A stretch of 64,000 bases of DNA from Anaerocolumna sp. MB42-C2. Lineage in GTDB: Bacteria; Bacillota; Clostridia; Lachnospirales; Lachnospiraceae. The notes beneath the pieces are model-generated. The model did not search any database, was not told where the DNA came from, and was given only the letters and a program-made list of their open reading frames with translations. Shown here one piece after another: positions 15,985 to 24,010 of this stretch; positions within the stretch are counted from its first letter, which is position 1, and each line of letters opens with the position of its first letter. Location: contig NZ_CP133190.1 in NCBI RefSeq assembly GCF_030913705.1, positions 5,915,501 to 5,979,500 of the forward strand, given 5' to 3'. A program made the translations under genes and the position numbers.

Positions 15985-16731
15985 ATGTATAGTTGTAATG
16001 ATGTGAGTGATTATTTGAAAGATAAAATCCGGAAAGAACTGGATAATGTTGACTGTAATAAAGTTGCATTATACAGTGGATATTCGGTAAAGCAAACGAA
16101 TAGGATTTTCGCTGCGCAGACTGATATGAATCTAGGTGAATATATCAGATATAGAAGAATGGCACAAGCTTTATGGGATTTAAGATATACTGATAAGAGT
16201 ATAATCCATATAGCACAAAATAATGGATTTGAAACTCAGGAAAGCTTTACTAGAGCGTTTAAGTCAGCATTTAATGTTACTCCATTTAAATTCCGTGAGT
16301 ACCCGAGGTTAGAATTTAATAAAATTAACAAAGCACTAAATGAAGTAATTGAGGAAGCATCTCACGAAAATGCACGAAGCCGAAAACAGGAGCTACCAGA
16401 ACCCACAGTACAATTAATTAATAAACCTCGAAGCCTTTGGTATAGTATAAAACAAAATACCAATAATTTATTTCCTCATGACTTTTATACTAGATGTCAA
16501 AAAGAAGGTTTTTTTGAGATTATTAGCAGAACAAGTAATACGACGCTTTTAGAGGGTGTATATTTAACTCATATTTATAAAGGGCAGAAATTTTCTTCAC
16601 TGACTCTGGGATTTGAAAATGCATACAAAGAAGATATTTTAGATGTTGATGGATTTACAGTAAAAATATTGCAGAAATATGCTTATCACCAGAAGAATCT
16701 AGTAAATATATTTTTGGATGCAATGAATTAG
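15985..16731 (+). CDS. AraC family regulator, N-terminal HTH
   Basis: A 248-residue transcription factor whose AraC double helix-turn-helix lies at the N-terminus (about residues 8-105). The recognisable parts are VALYSGYSVKQTNRIFAAQT and then IIHIAQNNGFETQESFTRAF and VTPFKFREY. The C-terminal half resembles the effector-binding (GyrI-like) domain of the SoxS/Rob/TipA type but is short and degenerate. AAGGGG lies 5-9 bases before the ATG. Members of this class often control drug or stress responses; the target here is unknown. It may regulate the small membrane protein downstream. Confidence 0.85.
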   Translation: MYSCNDVSDYLKDKIRKELDNVDCNKVALYSGYSVKQTNRIFAAQTDMNLGEYIRYRRMAQALWDLRYTDKSIIHIAQNNGFETQESFTRAFKSAFNVTPFKFREYPRLEFNKINKALNEVIEEASHENARSRKQELPEPTVQLINKPRSLWYSIKQNTNNLFPHDFYTRCQKEGFFEIISRTSNTTLLEGVYLTHIYKGQKFSSLTLGFENAYKEDILDVDGFTVKILQKYAYHQKNLVNIFLDAMN

Positions 16732-16783
16732 GAATTCCCCAAAATGCCGGTTACTATTTTGGTATAAAAATAATAAGGGAATA

Positions 16784-16903
16784 TATGATGAAAACTCAGA
16801 TTAATGACATGAAAAAAATATTAGAAACGCCTTTAGAAGAAATCTACAGACATTATAAAAATGATAATACAAGTGTTACGAGGGGTAAGTCTTATAGAGT
16901 TTA
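16784..16903 (+). pseudogene. Short reading frame, possible 5' part of broken gene
   Basis: Reads MMKTQINDMKKILETPLEEI and on to RGKSYRV before a TAA stop. The next frame (16861-17103) overlaps it and encodes membrane segments. The pair may be one frameshifted membrane protein gene. Confidence 0.4.
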
Positions 16904-17103
16904 AAAACGGTAATACTATTGCTGGAATTGTTAGCATATTATCATTTATTGTGGCCTTCCTATTTTTTGTTCTATTCATTCTGGGGGATAAAGATGAATT
17001 TAAGAATACCATCATTGCATATGAAGGAGTATGGGAAAGATTAACACTGGCAGCCATGTATTTGCCATTTCTTTATCAATCTGTAAAATATTTATTGAAA
17101 TGA
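16861..17103 (+). CDS. Small membrane protein, unknown
   Basis: 80 residues with one clear hydrophobic helix (IAGIVSILSFIVAFLFFVLF, about residues 20-39) and a second weaker one near the C-terminus (LAAMYLPFLYQSVKYLL). No ribosome binding site stands before the ATG, and the frame overlaps the preceding short frame, so it is probably the end of a frameshifted gene. I do not recognise the family. Confidence 0.4.
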   Translation: MIIQVLRGVSLIEFKNGNTIAGIVSILSFIVAFLFFVLFILGDKDEFKNTIIAYEGVWERLTLAAMYLPFLYQSVKYLLK

Positions 17104-17413
17104 AATATTATTTATTGGTATAAAAAATATGTGCACCGTATGTGCAGTGCATTCATTCAAGGGCATTCCTGCTGTACTAAATCGACTTGCAGTAGTCCTT
17201 CTCGTAGTGTGGAATCATATTACACTCCGGCATCTCTGCAGTATTTACTATGCCAATAGGTTACCGCTCTTGCAGTTAATCGCGCATCAATTCTTATGAA
17301 GATGACATTAAGATTTTATCAGTTAATGGATATTGCTTTATAAACAAAATTTCCCATTCCGCATTTTATTGAAAAGGGCAGGAAAGCTGGTAAAATCAAG
17401 CTTTCCTGTTTAA
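17104..17413. other. Element backbone remnant without a complete att site
   Basis: Contains ATGTGCACCGTATGTGCAG (17129-17147), similar to the GTGTGC arms, and TTTTATCAGTTAATGGATAT (17315-17334), similar to the backbone repeat. A hairpin nearly identical to that after att repeat 2 follows. No recognisable tRNA-end repeat is left. It looks like scar tissue of a further element. Confidence 0.5.
17379..17411. terminator. Hairpin shared with the att repeat 2 terminator
   Basis: CAGGAAAGCT and AGCTTTCCTG with a 10-base loop and a short T tract. It nearly repeats 5173-5202. It sits directly at the 3' end of the minus-strand nuclease gene. Confidence 0.8.
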
Positions 17414-18283
17414 TTATTCGCCCACCATTCCGTCGCTATCTCGATCATCCATATATTTATATAACCAATGATCTGAATAAATGGGCATAGAGTAACCGGC
17501 CGCTTTGGCTTCAGCTATTGTGACTTTGCCGTCACCATTCTTATCAATTTTAGCAAGATCTTTTTGAGCGTCAATAATTGGCTTATTAACTTTGTCTGGA
17601 TTTACATTATCAAATTCATCGGTTATTTGTTCACCTTTTAACTTATATGTAAACTTATAATGGGATGGTATCTGTGTCGTGGTATTCGGATAAGTTATGG
17701 TAGCCTTAAATTCTGTACAACCTCCGGCATCTCTTATAACCTTTTCCATATATGCCTGGTCTCCAAGTCTGTTTAAAATACTGTTCTGCGGAGTAATATT
17801 ATAAGCATTTGATACACCACCAAGGGAATCGGCAATGACATGGCCCTGGTCAAGGTCTTTCTTTTCAGTCCCGGGCACATTGGCTTCATCTTTATAATAC
17901 CTTCCGTTTGACAAAACCTTTTCTGTTTTAGGGTTTTGCAATGTTATTTTATCAGCCACTACGTATACTAATTGTCCGTACTTATTTGTAAATCCCCAAT
18001 ATAATCTATTTCCATAACCGATATCTACAGCAACATTTTTTTGCCTTTTACCTGATAAATCTCCGCCTTTAACTTTTATAACCTTATACGATTTACCATT
18101 ATATTCAGCATACTTCACCTTGTTTTTGGTGTTAAAGGTTACGGTACTTTTTGCTGCTTCCGCAATACTATAACTAAATGTGTTCTTACTAAATTCATTA
18201 ATAGTTCCTATTAATACAAAAGAAAATATCATACTTACCAGTATTAAAACTCTTAATTTGCTTCTATTTATCCAGCTATGCAT
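17414..18283 (-). CDS. Secreted DNA/RNA non-specific endonuclease
   Basis: 289 residues. An N-terminal membrane segment or signal peptide (about residues 9-30) is followed by a nuclease domain with the active-site motif DQGHVIADSLGG (equivalent to DRGH; His about residue 147) and the metal-ligand region NITPQNSILNR. The C-terminus carries a calcium-binding repeat (DKNGDGKVTIAEA) and an excalibur-like end, DHWLYKYMDDRDSDGMVGE. Excalibur normally ends DxDxDGxxCE; here the Cys is Gly. The enzyme should degrade DNA outside the cell or at its surface. GAGAGG lies about 6 bases before the ATG. Confidence 0.88.
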   Translation of the reverse strand: MHSWINRSKLRVLILVSMIFSFVLIGTINEFSKNTFSYSIAEAAKSTVTFNTKNKVKYAEYNGKSYKVIKVKGGDLSGKRQKNVAVDIGYGNRLYWGFTNKYGQLVYVVADKITLQNPKTEKVLSNGRYYKDEANVPGTEKKDLDQGHVIADSLGGVSNAYNITPQNSILNRLGDQAYMEKVIRDAGGCTEFKATITYPNTTTQIPSHYKFTYKLKGEQITDEFDNVNPDKVNKPIIDAQKDLAKIDKNGDGKVTIAEAKAAGYSMPIYSDHWLYKYMDDRDSDGMVGE

Positions 18284-18559
18284 TTTTTCCTCTCTGCTCC
18301 GTAGTTTTCCATTTATGAATTACCATGCTAAATTATGGGGTTAGTTTGCTAAGTTGTCAATACTATAAAGAACTATTTATTATTGAAAAGAAAAATGACG
18401 GGCATCCTTTTGAATTGTATGCAACTAATATGGATTTAGCTGCTTATTAAAAGAAATTATCCGTTATTCTATAGCAGCAAAAACAGAAGAATAAATTCGT
18501 TCAAGTTACTGTTCTTAATTTTCCCTAAAAAAGGGGGCTGAAAACCAGCCCCTGCGCAA
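18284..18559. other. AT-rich gap between two minus-strand genes
   Basis: No gene seen. It probably holds the nuclease promoter near its left end. Confidence 0.4.
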
Positions 18560-19054
18560 TTATGCTTCTTCAACAACGATTATTTCAATACCTTGTTCAT
18601 CAAATTCAGACAAATTTTCTTCTGAAGCATCCCAATCAGTAATAAGTTTATTGAGTCTTTTAGCCGGGCATATACTCACAACTGATTCAAAACCGATTTT
18701 TTCAGTCGGATAAAGTCCAATTGTTTCTTTTGATGAGTCAATAAGTGCATTCCAAAAACTAATTGCTTGTGATTTTTGAATTGATAATCCAAAATTGGAT
18801 GAAATAAATGCTGATGTGATAAAACATTTGTCAAAACGTAGATGTTTTATCATGTCAATTGCAAATGCATCATAACAATTTCCCTTATTATCCATTTCAC
18901 CACCAAGAAAAATAACAGAAATATTATCTTTTATTCTTAGTTCTTCAGCGATGATAATAGAATTTGTTACAACTCGTATACGTAAATTGTCTGGTATATT
19001 CTGAGCCATAAGATAACCAACGGAAGCAGAAGTAGAGGTGTTCATCTTTTTCAA
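18560..19054 (-). pseudogene. DeoR-type regulator, sensor domain only
   Basis: The 164 residues match the C-terminal sugar-phosphate-binding (DeoRC) half of DeoR/GlpR repressors: STSASVGYLMAQNIP, LRIRVVTNSIIIAEEL, ISVIFLGGEMDN and DKCFITSAFISSNFGLS. The N-terminal winged helix-turn-helix is missing. Only a TTG without a ribosome binding site lies at the start. It cannot act as a classical repressor and is most likely a fragment. Confidence 0.75.
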
Positions 19055-19139
19055 AAAGTGTACAAATCTGGAAATTAGTTGATATTGTTAATACGGAGAA
19101 TTATAATAAGATAAATTTAAATTATGTGGAGGAGGTAAT

Positions 19140-19724
19140 ATGGATAAGGATTTTTTATTAAAAACTTATGGTCAGTGTTATGGTCCTGAGGCGGGACCAT
19201 GGAATTTATCAGTTGAAAATAAATATTTGGAGTATATGTTCACAAAGTTTTTTGAGAATAATTTTAGTATTAATGAGGGGTATCAAATATGTAATATAGG
19301 AATTGGAGCTGGGTATTGGGACAGATATTTGTCTTATAAATTAAAAAATGGTAGATTAACGAGTATTGATATTGATGAAATATGTTGTAAGCAGCTTCTG
19401 GAAGGCTTAACGAACGAAGATAATAAAAATCCAATTGAAATCATAAATTCTGATATAATGATGACTAGAGGCCTTGAAGGAAAATTTGACATAGTTACTA
19501 TGGTTGGTTCATCAAGACTTGAAAGCGGACTCTATCATGAGATATTGAATAAAGCCATAAGTTTAATAAAAACGGGCGGAAGTATGTATTATCAGACTCT
19601 TGAAAGAACGGAAGACATGAATGAGTTTATTAAGGTGTGTGTAGCTAATAGAGTTAAGATTGACAATTATTTGATAGACATGGAGTATGGATTAAAAGCA
19701 CAATATTGGAAAATAATTAAATAA
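19140..19724 (+). CDS. Class I SAM-dependent methyltransferase
   Basis: 194 residues with a Rossmann-type methyltransferase fold. Motif I is CNIGIGAGYWDRYL (about 45-58), the acidic motif II is LTSIDIDEICC, motif III is INSDIMM and motif IV is FDIVTMVGSSRLESG. An ALIKTGG-like post-motif (SLIKTGGSMYYQTLER) follows. A strong GGAGGAGG lies 4 bases before the ATG. It stands alone between a DeoR fragment and a Nudix pseudogene. The substrate cannot be inferred. Confidence 0.8.
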   Translation: MDKDFLLKTYGQCYGPEAGPWNLSVENKYLEYMFTKFFENNFSINEGYQICNIGIGAGYWDRYLSYKLKNGRLTSIDIDEICCKQLLEGLTNEDNKNPIEIINSDIMMTRGLEGKFDIVTMVGSSRLESGLYHEILNKAISLIKTGGSMYYQTLERTEDMNEFIKVCVANRVKIDNYLIDMEYGLKAQYWKIIK

Positions 19725-19905
19725 ATAAACTCATCCTTGCGTAAAAGTATGTGTGCAGGCTGGGATTATCTGTTTTGCAGTATATTAGTAACAGAATTTT
19801 ATCAAAGGTAGTAGTTCGTGGTAATTATTGAAATAGATAATGTTGAAATAGATGTGCTGGAAAGCTAACAGGTGTATTATAAATATTATAAAGGTAGGTG
19901 GCGGT

Positions 19906-20371
19906 ATGGCTATTAGAAATGCAGCGAAAGCGATTATTCTGCATAAAGGTAAAATACTTGTTAATCGATGTATTACAGAAAATAAGGAGGTCTATTTTGA
20001 TTTACCCGGTGGTGGACAAAATCAATTTGAAACGATGGAAGAAGCTGTAATAAGAGAAGTTTTGGAGGAAACAGGGTATAAAGTAAAAATTGTTAGATTT
20101 CTTGCACTTGCAGAAGAAATTAATGATAATAAAGAACTGAGAGAGATATTTTAATTATGCTCATAGAATATTACATATTTTCCTTGTTCAACTTGAAAGT
20201 GAAAATGCTGCTGAAATAACGGAAAAGGACTGGCAGCAGGAAGAAAGTTTATGGATTTCTACTGATGAAATAGATAATATCCCTTTCCGGCCCAGGCAAT
20301 TAACAGGTAGAATCACAGATTTAATTCATGTAGGGTACCCCCAATATTTAGGATGTATTCGTGAATGCTAG
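19906..20371 (+). pseudogene. Nudix hydrolase with a single-base frameshift
   Basis: From the ATG at 19906 (GGTGGCGG upstream) the protein starts MAIRNAAKAIILHKG and has a perfect Nudix box from GGGQNQFETMEEAVIR to EVLEETGY (GX5EX7REUXEEXGU). The frame stops at 20154, but the next frame continues with YAHRILHIFLVQLESE and on to WQQEESLWISTDEIDN, as expected for the C-terminal half. Dropping one T from the TTTT run at 20149-20152 restores about 154 residues. It may be a true frameshift mutation or a homopolymer sequencing error. Nudix enzymes hydrolyse nucleoside diphosphate derivatives. Confidence 0.8.
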
Positions 20372-20449
20372 TATCACACACTTATTGACTTCCTAAATTA
20401 GGAAATATATAATGGAATAAAATACTATATTACAAGGGGTGATAATATT

Positions 20450-21226
20450 ATTGTCTCAAATATAAAGCTTCCATCCTGTATTAAAGAGATCGTTAAAACT
20501 GACAGAATACAAATAGATACTATTGGCTGTTCCGATTCCCAGGTTATATTTTTTGATGACTATGTTCTGAAAATTGAAAAGGAGAGAGAAGAATCCAATA
20601 ATGAGCACTTAATGCTTCAGTGGCTGCCAGGTAAATTACCGGTGCCATGTATTTACATAGCACATAAAGAAAACGGTAATAATTACTTACTTATGTCAAA
20701 ATTAAAAGGCCAGATGGCTTATAGTGAATATTGGTTACAAAGGCCTAAACAGCAGATTCATTTCATGGCAGAGGGGCTGCAAATATTGTGGGCAGTTAAT
20801 ATAACGGATTGTCCTTATAGAAATGATATCAAAAATAAAATAAGGTTAGCAAAATACCGTGTTGATAATGGATTGTCAGGCAGGGAAGACTGGGAACCGG
20901 AAACATACGGAGAAAATGGTTTTAAATCCCCAGGAGAATTACTTGACTGGTTAATCGATAATCAACCGGAAGAGGAATTAGTCTTTTCCCATGGTGATTA
21001 TTGTCCACCCAATATTTTTATAGACAATAATACAATCAGTGGTTTTATTGATTTGGGACGGGCCGGTATAGCTGATAAATGGCAGGACATTGCACTCTGT
21101 GTTCGAAGCATCGGACATAACTTTGGGAAAAATAGTAATTATATTACTTTATTGTTTGAAGAATTAGGAATGGAACCGAATTGGGAAAAAATTAATTATT
21201 ATATTTTACTGGACGAACTGTTTTAA
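20450..21226 (+). CDS. Aminoglycoside phosphotransferase (APH(3')-like), unusual start
   Basis: The kinase-fold protein carries the Brenner motif HGDYCPPNIF (catalytic Asp, metal Asn) and the DxG-type motif GFIDLGRAGIADKWQDIA, both typical of APH(3') enzymes that phosphorylate aminoglycosides. Homology-like sequence extends upstream of the first ATG (20612): VSNIKLPSCIKEIV, then IDTIGCSDSQVIFF with an ATP-binding lysine in YVLKIEKE. The full length is thus about 258 residues, starting at an ATT (20450 or 20447) behind AAGGGG. The nearby GTG and TTG are out of frame. Either an ATT start or a 5' frameshift applies. Sequence similarity does not prove resistance. Confidence 0.75.
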   Translation: MVSNIKLPSCIKEIVKTDRIQIDTIGCSDSQVIFFDDYVLKIEKEREESNNEHLMLQWLPGKLPVPCIYIAHKENGNNYLLMSKLKGQMAYSEYWLQRPKQQIHFMAEGLQILWAVNITDCPYRNDIKNKIRLAKYRVDNGLSGREDWEPETYGENGFKSPGELLDWLIDNQPEEELVFSHGDYCPPNIFIDNNTISGFIDLGRAGIADKWQDIALCVRSIGHNFGKNSNYITLLFEELGMEPNWEKINYYILLDELF

Positions 21227-21279
21227 GGGCATTGATATTCTTATGTATTGAATTAACATAAACCTATGAGGTGACAATA

Positions 21280-21900
21280 ATGACTATAAAAGAAGCTCAT
21301 GTACTTGTAGATAGATACGCTGAAAATAAATTGATCATGGGACAACCATATAATTATGGACATATTCAAAACGCAGCCAATATCGCTTATAAGATTGCAA
21401 AATTGTGTGGTATGGATGGGAACAAAGCATATGTATATGCTTTACTTCATGATATCGGAAGATTTGAGATCTGTGACAGTAAAGGAGAACTAGATTTTAG
21501 TGACAAACATCGGCATCCTATCGTTGGTTACAAGATACTTATTTCGCTTGGTTTGACTGATGAAGCCAATATATGTATTACACATGCTTTTTTAGGAAAG
21601 ATAAATAAATACAGAGAATTATATGAAGAGGAAGAAAATTTAATCGTGGATAAGATTCTTTCGCAACCATTTGATGATTATGATCTGTTAATTCAATTAG
21701 CGGATGAAATGTCAGTAGTGGCTGGATATTCTGCACTGGAAACAAGATTTGCAAGGAAGATTATGGAAGACGGTTTCAGGGAGGAGTATCTGGAGGAATT
21801 AAATCAGTTATGTAAGATTAAAGACTATTTTGATAATAAAATGAATGGAAATGTATATGAATTGGTTTTGAATATACCCAATAATATTCGACTGCTGTAG
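21280..21900 (+). CDS. HD domain phosphohydrolase, second copy
   Basis: 206 residues with the HD metal site: His in YGHIQNAAN (about 28), His-Asp in ALLHDIGRFEI (about 57-58), and DDYDLLIQLADEMSV (Asp about 133). It is similar along its length to the HD protein at 14424-15029. A GAGGTG site supports the ATG at 21280 over the GTG at 21271. It follows the APH-like gene by 53 bases and may be co-transcribed with it. The substrate is unknown. Confidence 0.83.
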   Translation: MTIKEAHVLVDRYAENKLIMGQPYNYGHIQNAANIAYKIAKLCGMDGNKAYVYALLHDIGRFEICDSKGELDFSDKHRHPIVGYKILISLGLTDEANICITHAFLGKINKYRELYEEEENLIVDKILSQPFDDYDLLIQLADEMSVVAGYSALETRFARKIMEDGFREEYLEELNQLCKIKDYFDNKMNGNVYELVLNIPNNIRLL

Positions 21901-21960
21901 AATGTTAAGAATCATGATAATTCCCATATTAGAGTAAATAAAATTTAAACTTTATTAGTG

Positions 21961-21992
21961 AAAAAGGATTCTTCCCGGGAAGAATCCTTTTT
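21961..21992. terminator. Perfect 32-bp palindromic terminator
   Basis: AAAAAGGATTCTTCCC and its exact complement meet with no loop bases, giving a terminator that works in both directions. It lies between the HD gene (+) and the dehydrogenase gene (-). Confidence 0.9.
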
Positions 21993-22082
21993 CGTAATTC
22001 ATATAAACAGACAAGATTATAATGTTTAATATTTGAAAAAACAGTTACTAACCTCGTGCTGCTTTTGGGATTAACTGCTTTT

Positions 22083-23039
22083 TTATTTGCAATAACCGGT
22101 TTCAAAATCAATTAAATTTTTAAGGGATTTACCGGTAAGGTAATTCTCAATGTTTGTAGCTGCAATTTCTACGATCTTATCCAATGTTTCGGGTAAATGG
22201 TAGGAACCGGATACATGGGGGGTAATCATTATATTTTTTTCACGCCATAAAGGATGGGTGGGAGGGAGCGGTTCCGGGTCGGTTACATCTAAGCCGGCAG
22301 CAGAAATTTCACGATTTTGTACAGCTGATAATAGAGCGTCTTGGTCCACTGCACTTCCTCGTCCACCATTTAAAAAAACAGCTGAGTTTTTCATTTTGGA
22401 GAAAAATTCTGTATCATAAAGATGGTATGTAGAGGGTGTATTAGGAAGAAAAGAGACAATGACATCTGATTTGGGTATGATTTCATCAATATCTTCCATT
22501 AGGTGCAGTTCATCTGCTTGCTTTGGGCAATCGCTTTTACGACGTTTGACTCCAATGACATAAGCACCCAAGGCTTTTGCCATTCCGGCAAAATATAATC
22601 CGATATCTCCTAATCCGATTACGGCAACCGTTGCACCGGTAATGGAGGTGACCGTACCATAATCATTCCAGTCCCCATTTACTCTGTCATCCCTGTAAAG
22701 ATGTAATTTTTTCTGCAGACACATCATCATTCCGAACATATGCTCGGCAACTGTTTTGCCATATGCACCAGTGGCATTCGTTAGTATAGTCTTGGAAGAA
22801 AGAACTCCCGGAACGATGTAAGCATCTGTACCGGCAGAATTTAATTGAAGTAATTCCAGGGTATCGGATGCAGCAATAAAAGAAGCAGGTACATTACCAA
22901 CAATTATTTCTGAATTTTGTACCATATCAATGGTTACTTCTGATAATGGAACATACCCAAAACTGCAATCCGTATTAGTTCCCTCCAAACGTTTCTTGTG
23001 ATGTTCTGTTACCGGCAGTGTAATTAAAATTCGTTTCAT
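22083..23039 (-). CDS. D-isomer-specific 2-hydroxyacid dehydrogenase
   Basis: A 318-residue NAD-dependent oxidoreductase. The nucleotide-binding motif is VAVIGLGDIGLYFAGMA (about 139-155). The catalytic trio is visible as Arg in GGRGSAVDQDAL, Glu in DVTDPEPLPP and His in ITPHVSGSY. The N-terminal catalytic segment has VGNVPASFI and LQLNSAGTDAY. It converts a 2-keto acid to the D-hydroxy acid, or the reverse; the substrate is open. The final residues fit the family, so it is full length. GAAAGGACAG lies upstream of the ATG. Confidence 0.88.
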   Translation of the reverse strand: MKRILITLPVTEHHKKRLEGTNTDCSFGYVPLSEVTIDMVQNSEIIVGNVPASFIAASDTLELLQLNSAGTDAYIVPGVLSSKTILTNATGAYGKTVAEHMFGMMMCLQKKLHLYRDDRVNGDWNDYGTVTSITGATVAVIGLGDIGLYFAGMAKALGAYVIGVKRRKSDCPKQADELHLMEDIDEIIPKSDVIVSFLPNTPSTYHLYDTEFFSKMKNSAVFLNGGRGSAVDQDALLSAVQNREISAAGLDVTDPEPLPPTHPLWREKNIMITPHVSGSYHLPETLDKIVEIAATNIENYLTGKSLKNLIDFETGYCK

Positions 23040-23453
23040 ATATTTTCTGTCCTTTCTTTCAGCCGTTGGTATTAGTAATGAGAAAGCGGCAGAACCGCTC
23101 GGTAATAGTATGGGATTATTTTACTAATTTGTCAACAAAAAGATAGTTAAATATTATATTTATGCAAGTTTTTTTCTCTGGCAGCTTATTTATTATATTC
23201 CTTTGTCTCAAGATGGGTATTATATCAATAAAACCCTATGTGCAATAGGGAGCACATAGGGCAAAAGATGAAGCTATGCTGGGGAGCATAACTGTATTAA
23301 TGTATCAAATTAATAAAGTAATTTCAATGAGAATAATTACCATAAAAGGTAAATAAAGGTAAATTTAACTTTAGAATTAATAACTGATTACTAATTCAGC
23401 TTTTGTAAAATTAGAATGCAATCTACGGTATGTCTACAAATATGATAAAATAA

Positions 23454-23628
23454 TGTTACGGTTCACAGGCAACAAACGCGACGTGTTTGTTGTGAGTGTA
23501 GCGAAGCGAAAGTCACAGAAAACCGGTGAATTGCAGCGCCAAAGCGCTGCTTCCTCGCTTTGTGTGCATCGTGAAGCGTGTTATTGTTCGCGGAACTGCT
23601 GTTTTTTGCAGGGGAGTGAACAGTAACA
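23454..23628. repeat. MITE-like element, long copy (175 bp)
   Basis: The ends TGTTACGGTTCAC and GTGAACAGTAACA are inverted repeats with one mismatch. Inside lie CAGGCAACAAACGCGACGTG and AACTGCTGTTTTTTGCAGGG. Both ends and both internal blocks recur in a shorter form at 48681-48757. No coding capacity. Confidence 0.8.
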
Positions 23629-23666
23629 AAATATTGGACATTTTGTCCATGTATTGAAAATAATAC

Positions 23667-23696
23667 TTGACAGGTGGAAGATATTAGTAATATGAT
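23667..23696 (+). promoter_or_regulatory. Promoter upstream of importer operon
   Basis: TTGACA and TATGAT with an 18-base spacer. Transcription would start near 23703 and meet a hairpin at once. Confidence 0.6.
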
Positions 23697-23705
23697 ATAA
23701 GAGAC

Positions 23706-23752
23706 AAAGGTGTTCGTGCAGATTATTATCTTGTAAGAGCACCTTTATTTTG
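23706..23752 (+). terminator. Leader hairpin close to predicted start
   Basis: AAAGGTG pairs with CACCTTT around a 27-base loop and is followed by ATTTTGTT. Its position just after the promoter suggests an attenuator or a very short transcript. Confidence 0.55.
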
Positions 23753-23869
23753 TTAACTCAAAAAGTAAAGTATAGATCGGCAATAAGAATGTTGTATATA
23801 AAAAGATTGTTTTTACAGAGAAGCGGTTATGATTTACCCAAAAGATTATGTTGAGAAAAGTGCGAAGAT

Positions 23870-23896
23870 GCATTCCTGAAAAGGGGTGCTTTTTTA
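23870..23896 (+). terminator. Second leader terminator
   Basis: GCATTCCT and AGGGGTGC pair (two G-U) around GAAA and are followed by seven T and ATTTT. It lies about 115 bases before the lipoprotein start. Confidence 0.65.
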
Positions 23897-24010
23897 TTTT
23901 GGGAAAGTTCTTGGAACATCACAATGAAAAAACCTTACCGGACGCGAAAGTGTCAGCACGCTGACATTTTGTTCAATAAAATAACAGTACCAATACAAGG
24001 AGGATTTTTT

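Larger units (their letters stand above)
23040..24010. other. Long intergenic region with MITE-like repeat and leader hairpins
   Basis: 971 bp without a gene. It contains a 175-bp inverted-repeat element (23454-23628), a promoter (23667-23696), a hairpin terminator right behind it (23706-23750), and a second terminator (23870-23896) before the importer operon. Confidence 0.7.

Noticed and set aside
19750..19760. GTGTGCAGGC after the methyltransferase as another element arm
   Set aside because: Only a single motif without a partner or a tRNA-end repeat nearby; too short to support an element boundary.
20439..20464. GTG (20439) or TTG (20451) as start of the APH-like gene
   Set aside because: Both read into a TAA after a few codons; the APH homology is in another frame.
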